From: an uncultured Nocardioides sp. | GTDB taxonomy: Bacteria > Actinomycetota > Actinomycetes > Propionibacteriales > Nocardioidaceae | Direction: 5' to 3' | NCBI RefSeq assembly: GCF_947488025.1 | Contig: NZ_CANKYS010000005.1 | Location: forward strand, 62,001 to 126,000 | DNA length: 64,000 nt | Part shown: positions 57,041 to 64,000 of the stretch, in pieces | How positions within the stretch are numbered: the stretch's first letter is position 1 | Layout: the number at the start of each line of letters is the position of its first letter | Program-made: the position numbers and the translations under genes | Notes under the pieces: generated by a model | The model's input: the letters and a program-made list of their open reading frames with translations, nothing else | Database searches by the model: none | Told to the model about the DNA's origin: nothing

Positions 57041-57054
57041 TTGGAACGATCCAA
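57041..57054. promoter_or_regulatory. Palindromic operator between glgP and glgE
   Basis: TTGGAACGATCCAA, a 5-base arm palindrome with a central ACGA, 24 bases upstream of glgP and 74 bases upstream of glgE. It resembles LacI-family sites and may coordinate both directions. Confidence 0.5.
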
Positions 57055-57127
57055 CCTTCGAGCCAAAGGGGTGAGACCGAAGGGGTCCCGGCTTGCGTGC
57101 GGGGTCGGGGTTCGCAAGTGTGGGGCC

Positions 57128-59122
57128 ATGGTTGGACGGATACCCGTGATGGATGTCTCTCCCGTGGTCGACCTGGGTCGACAGTCGGCCAAGGCCACCG
57201 TCGGCGAGCCGATGCCGGTGCGCGCGTCGGTGTTCCGCGAGGGCCACGACCAGCTCGCCGCGGAGGTGGTGGCCACCGACCCGGCGGGACGTACGCGCGA
57301 CCCGGTGCGGATGCGACCCGACGGTGAGGCGCCCAACCGCTACGTCGCCCACGTGACGCCCGACGTCGAGGGCGAGTGGACCTTCGAGATCCACTCGTGG
57401 TCGGACCCCGTCGCGACCTGGGAGCACGACGCGGGCATCAAGATCCCCGCCGGGGTCGACGTGGAGCTGATGTTCACCGAGGCACGGCTGCTGCTGGAGC
57501 GGGTGGCCGCGGGGACGGGCAAGGACGCCCTCGACGAGCGGTCGGCCGCCGTCGTCTCGGGTGCGGTCTCGGCCGCGACCGACACCGACCGTCCCGTCGC
57601 TGCGCGCCTGGCCGCCCTCCAGGACCCCGAGCTCGAGGCCGTGCTCCTCGCCCACCCGCTGCGCGAGCTGCTCACCGTCACCGGGCCGTTCCGGTTCCGC
57701 GCCGACCGCACCCGCGCGCTCTTCGGCAGCTGGTACGAGTTCTTCCCGCGCTCGGAGGGCGCGACGCGCGACGAGAAGACCGGCAAGGTCACCAGCGGCA
57801 ACTTCCGCACGGCCACCAAGCGGCTCGACCGGGTGGCCGAGATGGGCTTCGACGTCCTCTACCTGCCGCCGATCCACCCGATCGGCGAGGTCAACCGCAA
57901 GGGCCCCAACAACACCCTGACCCCCGGTCCCGACGACACCGGCTCGCCGTGGGCGATCGGCAGCAAGGACGGCGGCCACGACGCGATCCACCCCGACCTC
58001 GGGACGTTCGAGGACTTCGACGCCTTCGTGGCGCGTGCTCGTGAGCTCGACATCGAGGTGGCCCTCGACCTCGCGCTGCAGGCGGCGCCCGACCACCCGT
58101 GGGTGACCACGCACCCGCAGTTCTTCACCACGCGTGCGGACGGGACCATCGCCTACGCCGAGAACCCGCCGAAGAAGTACCAGGACATCTACCCGATGAA
58201 CTTCGACAACGACCCGGCCGGCATCTGCCGCGAGGTGCTGCGGGTCGTGAAGCTCTGGATGTCGCACGGGGTGCGGATCTTCCGCGTCGACAACCCCCAC
58301 ACCAAGCCGCTCGCCTTCTGGGAGTGGCTGCTGGCGGAGGTACGGCGTACGGACCCGGACGTGCTCTTCCTGTCCGAGGCCTTCACCAAGCCGGCGATGA
58401 TGCACGGGCTCGGTGCGGTCGGCTACCACCAGAGCTACACCTACTTCACCTGGCGCACGGGCAAGCGCGAGATCGAGGACTACCTCGTCGAGGTCGCGCA
58501 CGAGTCCGACCACCTGATGCGGCCCAACTTCTTCGTCAACACCCCCGACATCCTCCACGCCTACCTGCAGTACGGCGGCCCGGCGGCGTTCAAGGTGCGC
58601 GCCGCGCTCGCCGCGACGGGGTCGCCCAGCTGGGGCGTGTACGCCGGCTACGAGCTGTTCGAGCACGTCGCCGTCAAGCCGGGCTCGGAGGAGTACCTCG
58701 ACTCCGAGAAGTACCAGATCCGCGTCCGCGACTGGGAGAAGCGGGACGCCGAGGGCACGACGCTGGCGCCCTACCTGACCCGGCTCAACGAGATCCGGCG
58801 TCACCACCCGGCCCTCCAGCTGCTGCGCAACGTGACCATCCACTCCGCCGACGACGACCACGTGCTGGTCTTCTCGAAGAAGCAGGCCCTCCCTGATGGG
58901 CAGAGCGACGTCGTCATCTCGGTGATCAACCTCGACCCGCACGGCACGCGCGAGACCATGGTCCACCTCGACATGCCGGCGCTCGGCATGGAGTGGCACG
59001 ACTCGTTCGTCGCCCACGACGAGATCACCGGTGAGGACTGGAGCTGGACCGCCCACAACTACGTCCGGCTCGACCCCGGCTACGAACCTGCCCACGTGAT
59101 CGCCGTCAGGAGGACCCGTTGA
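57128..59122 (+). CDS. glgE: Alpha-1,4-glucan:maltose-1-phosphate maltosyltransferase GlgE
   Basis: A 664-residue GH13_3 enzyme that transfers maltose from maltose-1-phosphate to glucan ends. An N-terminal beta-sandwich domain precedes the catalytic barrel: the nucleophile is Asp388 in [10 protein letters not shown] and the acid/base is Glu417 in [20 protein letters not shown] near 80 and [16 protein letters not shown] near 249 are family signatures. ATG 57128 is the start. It overlaps treS by four bases and heads the glgE-treS-mak-glgB operon. Confidence 0.97.
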   Translation: MVGRIPVMDVSPVVDLGRQSAKATVGEPMPVRASVFREGHDQLAAEVVATDPAGRTRDPVRMRPDGEAPNRYVAHVTPDVEGEWTFEIHSWSDPVATWEHDAGIKIPAGVDVELMFTEARLLLERVAAGTGKDALDERSAAVVSGAVSAATDTDRPVAARLAALQDPELEAVLLAHPLRELLTVTGPFRFRADRTRALFGSWYEFFPRSEGATRDEKTGKVTSGNFRTATKRLDRVAEMGFDVLYLPPIHPIGEVNRKGPNNTLTPGPDDTGSPWAIGSKDGGHDAIHPDLGTFEDFDAFVARARELDIEVALDLALQAAPDHPWVTTHPQFFTTRADGTIAYAENPPKKYQDIYPMNFDNDPAGICREVLRVVKLWMSHGVRIFRVDNPHTKPLAFWEWLLAEVRRTDPDVLFLSEAFTKPAMMHGLGAVGYHQSYTYFTWRTGKREIEDYLVEVAHESDHLMRPNFFVNTPDILHAYLQYGGPAAFKVRAALAATGSPSWGVYAGYELFEHVAVKPGSEEYLDSEKYQIRVRDWEKRDAEGTTLAPYLTRLNEIRRHHPALQLLRNVTIHSADDDHVLVFSKKQALPDGQSDVVISVINLDPHGTRETMVHLDMPALGMEWHDSFVAHDEITGEDWSWTAHNYVRLDPGYEPAHVIAVRRTR

Positions 59123-60873
59123 CCGAGCACCCCACGTCGGCCCAGATGCCGACGGACGCGACCCGCGCGACCGCCGTGCTCAACGCGGAACCCGAGTGGT
59201 TCCGCACGGCGGTCTTCTACGAGGTGCTGGTGCGGTCTTTCCGGGACTCCAACGGTGACGGGACCGGCGACTTCAAGGGCCTGATCGAGAAGCTCGACTA
59301 CCTCGAGTGGCTGGGCGTGGACTGCCTGTGGGTCCCGCCGTTCTTCACCTCGCCCCTGCGCGACGGCGGCTACGACGTGGCCGACTACAACAACATCCTC
59401 CCCGAGTGCGGCACCGTCGAGGACTTCCACGAGTTCCTCGACGCCTGCCACCAGCGCGGCATCCGGGTGATCATCGACTTCGTCATGAACCACACCAGTG
59501 ACGCCCACCCGTGGTTCCAGGCCAGCCGCAGCGACCCCGACGGCCCCTACGGCGACTTCTACGTGTGGTCCGACACCGACGAGCTCTACCAGGAGGCCCG
59601 GGTCATCTTCGTCGACACCGAGCCGTCCAACTGGACGTGGGACCCGGTGCGCCAGCAGTACTTCTGGCACCGGTTCTTCCACCACCAGCCCGACCTCAAC
59701 TTCGACAACCCGAAGGTCCACGACGCGATGCTGGACGCGATGGCGTTCTGGCTCGACATGGGCCTCGACGGCTTCCGGCTCGACGCGGTGCCCTACCTCT
59801 ACGAGCGCCCCGGCACCAACGGCGAGAACCTCCCCGAGACGCACGACTTCCTCAAGAAGTGCCGCCGCTTCGTCGACGAGCACTACCCCGGACGCGTACT
59901 GCTCTGCGAGGCCAACCAGTGGCCCGCCGACGTGGTCGAGTACTTCGGCCCGGAGGAGACCGAGGACGGCCGGTGGATCGGCACCGAGTGCCACATGGCC
60001 TTCCACTTCCCCGTCATGCCCCGCATCTTCATGGCGGTGCGCCGTGAGTCGCGCTTCCCGATCTCGGAGATCCTCGAGCAGACGCCGGCGATCCCCGACG
60101 GCTGCCAGTGGGGCATCTTCCTGCGCAACCACGACGAGCTCACCCTCGAGATGGTGACCGACGAGGACCGCGACTACATGTGGTCGGAGTACGCCCACGA
60201 CCCGCGCATGAAGGCCAACATCGGCATCCGCCGCCGGCTCGCGCCCCTGCTCGACAACGACGTCAACCGCATGGAGCTCTTCACCGCGCTCCTGCTGTCG
60301 CTGCCCGGCTCGCCCGTCCTCTACTACGGCGACGAGATCGGGATGGGCGACAACATCTGGCTCGGCGACCGCGACGGCGTGCGTACGCCGATGCAGTGGA
60401 CGCCCGACCGCAACGCGGGCTTCTCCAACGCCACGCCCGGCAAGCTCCACCTGCCGGCGATCCAGGACCCGGTCTACGGCTACCAGTCGGTCAACGTCGA
60501 GGCTCAGCTGGAGAACACGTCCTCGCTGCTGCACTGGACGCGACGGCTGGTCCACGCGCGGCGCCGTCACCCGGCCTTCGGGCTCGGCGACTTCGTGGAC
60601 CTCGGCGGCTCCAACCCGAGCGTCCTGTCCTACATCCGCGAGCACCGCGGCGACGAGGATCGCGACGTGATCCTCTGCGTCAACAACCTGTCCCGCTTCC
60701 CGCAGCCCGTCGAGCTCGACCTGCGGCAGTGGGAGGGCATGGTCCCCGTCGAGCTGCTGGGCGGCGTGCCGTTCCCCGCCGTCGGCGAGCTGCCCTACCT
60801 GCTGACCCTGGGCGGCTACGGCTTCCTGTGGCTGCGGTTGACGGATCCGAGCAGCACGGGAGGGGAACCGTGA
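59119..60873 (+). CDS. treS: Maltose alpha-D-glucosyltransferase / trehalose synthase
   Basis: A 584-residue GH13_16 enzyme that interconverts trehalose and maltose. [12 protein letters not shown] carries the nucleophile Asp, LCEANQWP carries the acid/base Glu, and NHDELTLEM carries the transition-state Asp. The start is an unusual TTG at 59119, set by an AGGAGGA ribosome site at 59109 and a four-base overlap with the glgE stop (TTGA). It supplies maltose to the maltokinase encoded next. Confidence 0.97.
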   Translation: MTEHPTSAQMPTDATRATAVLNAEPEWFRTAVFYEVLVRSFRDSNGDGTGDFKGLIEKLDYLEWLGVDCLWVPPFFTSPLRDGGYDVADYNNILPECGTVEDFHEFLDACHQRGIRVIIDFVMNHTSDAHPWFQASRSDPDGPYGDFYVWSDTDELYQEARVIFVDTEPSNWTWDPVRQQYFWHRFFHHQPDLNFDNPKVHDAMLDAMAFWLDMGLDGFRLDAVPYLYERPGTNGENLPETHDFLKKCRRFVDEHYPGRVLLCEANQWPADVVEYFGPEETEDGRWIGTECHMAFHFPVMPRIFMAVRRESRFPISEILEQTPAIPDGCQWGIFLRNHDELTLEMVTDEDRDYMWSEYAHDPRMKANIGIRRRLAPLLDNDVNRMELFTALLLSLPGSPVLYYGDEIGMGDNIWLGDRDGVRTPMQWTPDRNAGFSNATPGKLHLPAIQDPVYGYQSVNVEAQLENTSSLLHWTRRLVHARRRHPAFGLGDFVDLGGSNPSVLSYIREHRGDEDRDVILCVNNLSRFPQPVELDLRQWEGMVPVELLGGVPFPAVGELPYLLTLGGYGFLWLRLTDPSSTGGEP

Positions 60874-62273
60874 GCAGCACCGAGATCAAGGCCTGGATCG
60901 ACCAGGCGCGCTGGTTCGGCGGCAAGGGGCGCGACTGGGAGCTCGGCGGCGTACGCCGGGTGGGCCGGCTGCCCGACGCGCCCGACTGGCTGCACGTCAC
61001 CATCGAGCTCGCCGAGGTCGCCTACGCCGACGGGTCGAGCGACCTCTACCAGCTGCCGCTCGCCTTCTACACCGAGCCGCAGGAGCGGATCGCGCACGCG
61101 CTCATCGGCGAGTGGGAGGACGACGAGCTCGGCCCCTCCTTCGTCTACGACGCGCTGCACGACCGCCAGGCGATGGCGCTGTGGCTGGCGGCGTTCGCCC
61201 GGCACGGTGTCGAGCCCAGGCCGCCCTCCGACGTGCGCGACGACCTCATGTTCCACCGGCTGCCGGGGCACGACCTCGACATCGAGGCCCACTCCACGCT
61301 CTTCTCCGGCGAGCAGTCCAACTCGTCGGTGGCCTTCGGCGAGGACGCGCTGATGAAGGTCTTCCGCAAGGTGACCCCGGGGGTCAACCCCGACATCGCG
61401 ATCCACCAGGTCCTCACCGAGGCCGGGTCGACGCACGTCGCCGCGCTCTACGGGTGGCTCGACCTCGTCGACGACGACACCAACACGACGATCCAGCTCG
61501 CGATGCTGCAGCAGTTCCTCCGCACGGCGAGCGACGGCTGGGACCTGGCCCTGGCCAGCGTGCGCAACCTCTTCGCCGAGGCCGACCTGCACGCCGACGA
61601 GGTCGGCGGCGACTTCGCCGGCGAGGCCGCGCGGCTCGGGATCGCGCTGGCCGAGGTGCACGCCGACCTCGCCGCGCACTTCCCGGTCGAGCGGCGCGAG
61701 GCCGGCGCCCTGGGCGAGCTGGCCGGCGTGATGGAGGGCCGGCTCGTCGCCGCGCTCGACGTCGTACCCGACCTGGCGCCGTACGAGGCCGGGCTGCGCG
61801 AGACGTTCGCCCGGCTGCGCGAGCTCGACGGCGTCGACGTGCAGCAGGTCCACGGCGACCTGCACCTCGGTCAGACGCTGCGCACCGTCAGGGGCTGGAA
61901 GATCGTCGACTTCGAGGGCGAGCCGGCCAAGCCGCTCGCCGAGCGGCTCAAGCCCGACTCGGTCTGGCGCGACGTGGCGGGCATGATCCGCTCCTTCGAC
62001 TACGCCCCGCGCGTGGTGGCCATGACCGGTGGCGCCGACGTGGGCGGCGAGGCCGAGCAGCGCGCCTACCGCGCCTCGGAGTGGGCCGCGCGCAACCGCG
62101 CAGCGTTCCTCGATGCCTACACCGACAAGCGCGGCGAGGCGCTCGACGGCGCCAACGAGGCGCTGCTCGACGCCTACCTCGCGGACAAGGTCGTCTACGA
62201 GGCGGTCTACGAAGCACGCAACCGTCCGGGATGGCTCTCCATCCCCCTCGCCGCGCTGGAGGAGACATCATGA
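60870..62273 (+). CDS. mak: Maltokinase (Mak/Pep2)
   Basis: A 467-residue kinase that makes maltose-1-phosphate for GlgE. A distinct N-terminal cap domain (about residues 1-95, with [14 protein letters not shown]) precedes the eukaryotic-like kinase core, with [11 protein letters not shown] near 328-338 and the metal-binding VDFEGEP near 346-352. The start is GTG 60870, overlapping the treS stop (GTGA) and the next gene by ATGA. Unlike some relatives, it is not fused to TreS. Confidence 0.95.
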   Translation: MSSTEIKAWIDQARWFGGKGRDWELGGVRRVGRLPDAPDWLHVTIELAEVAYADGSSDLYQLPLAFYTEPQERIAHALIGEWEDDELGPSFVYDALHDRQAMALWLAAFARHGVEPRPPSDVRDDLMFHRLPGHDLDIEAHSTLFSGEQSNSSVAFGEDALMKVFRKVTPGVNPDIAIHQVLTEAGSTHVAALYGWLDLVDDDTNTTIQLAMLQQFLRTASDGWDLALASVRNLFAEADLHADEVGGDFAGEAARLGIALAEVHADLAAHFPVERREAGALGELAGVMEGRLVAALDVVPDLAPYEAGLRETFARLRELDGVDVQQVHGDLHLGQTLRTVRGWKIVDFEGEPAKPLAERLKPDSVWRDVAGMIRSFDYAPRVVAMTGGADVGGEAEQRAYRASEWAARNRAAFLDAYTDKRGEALDGANEALLDAYLADKVVYEAVYEARNRPGWLSIPLAALEETS

Positions 62274-64000
62274 GCAACCCCGTCAGCAAGCCTGTGAGCA
62301 CCACCGGGAGCACCACCGGGAACAACACCGGGAGCGAGACCGTGGACACCCACGCCCCCGGCGAGCTCGACCTGCACCTGATCGGCGAGGGCCGCCACGA
62401 GCAGCTCTGGACCGTGCTCGGCGCACAGGCCGGACCGGACGGCACGTCGTTCCGCGTCTGGGCCCCCAACGCCATGGAGGTCCAGGTCGCCGGCGAGTGG
62501 GCCGGCTGGGACGGCTCGGCGCACCCGATGACGCGCCTCGACGGCTCGGGCGTCTGGCACGCCCATGTCGCGGACGCCGGTGTCGGGTCGCAGTACAAGT
62601 ACCGCATCCGCGGCGCCGACGGCCAGTGGGTCGACCGCGCCGACCCCCTCGCGCAGTACGCCGAGAAGCCGCCGAGCTCCGCCTCGAAGGTGTGGCGCTC
62701 GCAGCACGAGTGGAACGACGACGCGTGGCTCGCGGCTCGTGCCTCGAAGAACCCGGTCGACGAGGCGATGTCGACCTACGAGGTGCACCTGGCCTCGTGG
62801 CGCAAGCACTACAGCGGCGAGCTCTACTCGTGGGACGAGATCGCCGACGCGCTGGTGCCGTACGTCTCCGACCTCGGCTTCACCCACGTCGAGCTGATGC
62901 CGGTGATGCAGCACCCGTTCGGCGGGTCGTGGGGCTACCACGTCACCTCCTACTTCGCCCCGGACTCGCGCTTCGGCGACCCCGACGGGCTCAAGCGCCT
63001 CATCGACCGGCTGCACCAGGCCGGTGTGGGCGTCATCCTCGACTGGGTGCCCGGGCACTTCGCCACCGACGAGTGGGCGCTCGCGCGCTTCGACGGCACC
63101 CCGCTCTACGAGGACCCCAACCCCCAGCGAGGCTGGCACAAGGAGTGGGGCTCCCACATCTTCAACTTCGGCCGCAACGAGGTGCGCAACTTCCTCTACG
63201 CCAACGCGGTCTACTGGCTCGAGGAGTACCACGCCGACGGGCTGCGGGTGGACGGCGTCGCGTCGATGATCTACCTCGACTACGCCCGCGAGCACGGCGA
63301 GTGGTCCCCCAACAAGCACGGCGGCCGCGAGAACCTCGAGGCCGTCCAGTTCCTCCAGGAGATGAACGCCACCGTCTACAAGCGAGTCCCCGGCATCGTG
63401 ACGATCGCCGAGGAGTCCACCGCCTGGCCCGGCGTCACCGGCCCCACCAGTGACGGCGGCCTCGGCTTCGGCTTCAAGTGGAACATGGGCTGGATGCACG
63501 ACTCGCTCAACTACGTCTCCCAGGACCCGCTCTACCGCAGCCACCACCACGGCCAGATGACGTTCTCGCTGGTCTACGCGTTCGCGGAGAACTACGTGCT
63601 GCCGATCAGCCACGACGAGGTCGTGCACGGCAAGGGCTCGCTTCTCCGCAAGATGCCCGGTGACCGCTGGCAGCAGCTGGCCAACCTGCGCGCCTACCTC
63701 GCCTACATGTGGGCCCACCCCGGCAAGCAGCTGCTCTTCATGGGCTGCGAGTTCGGCCAGGAGTCCGAGTGGGCCGAGAGCCGCGAGCTCGACTGGTGGC
63801 TCCTCGAGCACCCGGAGCACGCGGGCGTCCACGCCATGGTGCGCGACATGAACCGCGCCTACGCGGAGACCGCCGCACTGTGGGGTCGCGACAACGACCC
63901 GGCCGGCTTCCAGTGGATCGACGCCAACGACGCGGGCGCCAACACCTTCTCGTTCGTACGCCGCTCCCCCGGCGAGCCCGACCTGGTGTGCGTGGCCAAC
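62270..64000 (+). CDS. glgB: 1,4-alpha-glucan branching enzyme GlgB, 3' end cut by window edge
   Basis: The first 577 codons of a GH13_9 branching enzyme. After a Ser/Thr/Val-rich disordered N terminus (about residues 1-30) comes one CBM48 domain (about 40-140) and the catalytic barrel with [14 protein letters not shown] (nucleophile Asp), [10 protein letters not shown] (acid/base Glu) and [10 protein letters not shown]. The extra N1 beta-sandwich found in many full-length GlgB proteins is absent. ATG 62270 overlaps the maltokinase stop. Branches the polymer made by GlgE. Confidence 0.95.
   Translation, partial: MSNPVSKPVSTTGSTTGNNTGSETVDTHAPGELDLHLIGEGRHEQLWTVLGAQAGPDGTSFRVWAPNAMEVQVAGEWAGWDGSAHPMTRLDGSGVWHAHVADAGVGSQYKYRIRGADGQWVDRADPLAQYAEKPPSSASKVWRSQHEWNDDAWLAARASKNPVDEAMSTYEVHLASWRKHYSGELYSWDEIADALVPYVSDLGFTHVELMPVMQHPFGGSWGYHVTSYFAPDSRFGDPDGLKRLIDRLHQAGVGVILDWVPGHFATDEWALARFDGTPLYEDPNPQRGWHKEWGSHIFNFGRNEVRNFLYANAVYWLEEYHADGLRVDGVASMIYLDYAREHGEWSPNKHGGRENLEAVQFLQEMNATVYKRVPGIVTIAEESTAWPGVTGPTSDGGLGFGFKWNMGWMHDSLNYVSQDPLYRSHHHGQMTFSLVYAFAENYVLPISHDEVVHGKGSLLRKMPGDRWQQLANLRAYLAYMWAHPGKQLLFMGCEFGQESEWAESRELDWWLLEHPEHAGVHAMVRDMNRAYAETAALWGRDNDPAGFQWIDANDAGANTFSFVRRSPGEPDLVCVAN

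Overview
This window is chromosomal DNA from a high-GC Gram-positive bacterium, most likely a Nocardioides-like member of the Actinobacteria. The evidence is the GC-rich sequence with strong third-position GC bias, many GTG and TTG starts, a mycothiol-type DinB-fold protein, a DUF3097 protein, 10-methyl fatty acid genes and the GlgE alpha-glucan pathway. The gene order phoH-ybeY-CBS protein, dnaJ-hrcA, hemW, lepA, rpsT-holA-comEC-comEA-degV and proA-nadD-rsfS is the conserved actinobacterial core order. I see no prophage, insertion sequence or CRISPR array. Most novelty is in small regulatory elements, short genes and accessory insertions.

Layout. 1-3.4 kb: a siderophore-interacting protein (cut by the left edge) and a translationally coupled pair resembling TmsA/TmsB. 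3.5-6.7 kb: a cytidine-deaminase-like protein without catalytic motifs, a CBS/CorC protein, ybeY and phoH. 6.7-11.3 kb: HIT protein, GerMN lipoprotein, rsmE, dnaJ and hrcA, with a clear CIRCE operator upstream of hrcA. 11.3-16.7 kb: MBL hydrolase, acidic protein, DUF3097, hemW and a long-chain acyl-CoA ligase. 16.7-26.7 kb: an accessory stretch (three phosphotransferase-like kinases, XdhC C-terminal domain, winged-helix protein, AraC regulator, DinB-like protein, HutD, DMT exporter, GNAT) interrupted by lepA. 26.9-32.3 kb: rpsT, then holA, comEC, comEA and degV. 32.4-37.7 kb: a regulator, a secreted subtilase and leuS. leuS is preceded by what looks like a leaderless leucine leader peptide and an attenuator. 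37.8-43.5 kb: DUF4870, ArsR-MFS pair, SDR, ankyrin protein, VOC protein and rocD. 43.7-49.8 kb: tRNA-Ala(GGC), DUF4112, histidine phosphatase, rsfS, nadD, a 48-residue membrane protein, proA and etfAB. 49.8-54.3 kb: enoyl-CoA hydratase, glgX, an OhrR-like regulator and small proteins. 54.4-64 kb: glgP divergent from glgE-treS-mak-glgB (cut by the right edge).

How the genes work together. The right end is a near-complete alpha-glucan/trehalose module. TreS makes maltose from trehalose, the maltokinase phosphorylates it, GlgE extends glucan from maltose-1-phosphate and GlgB branches it. GlgP and GlgX degrade it. The four plus-strand genes each overlap the next by four bases, so they are almost certainly co-translated. 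EtfAB, the acyl-CoA ligase, the enoyl-CoA hydratase and the TmsAB pair indicate active fatty acid metabolism. Many genes overlap head-to-tail or tail-to-tail, so operon limits are best judged from the strong hairpins listed here.
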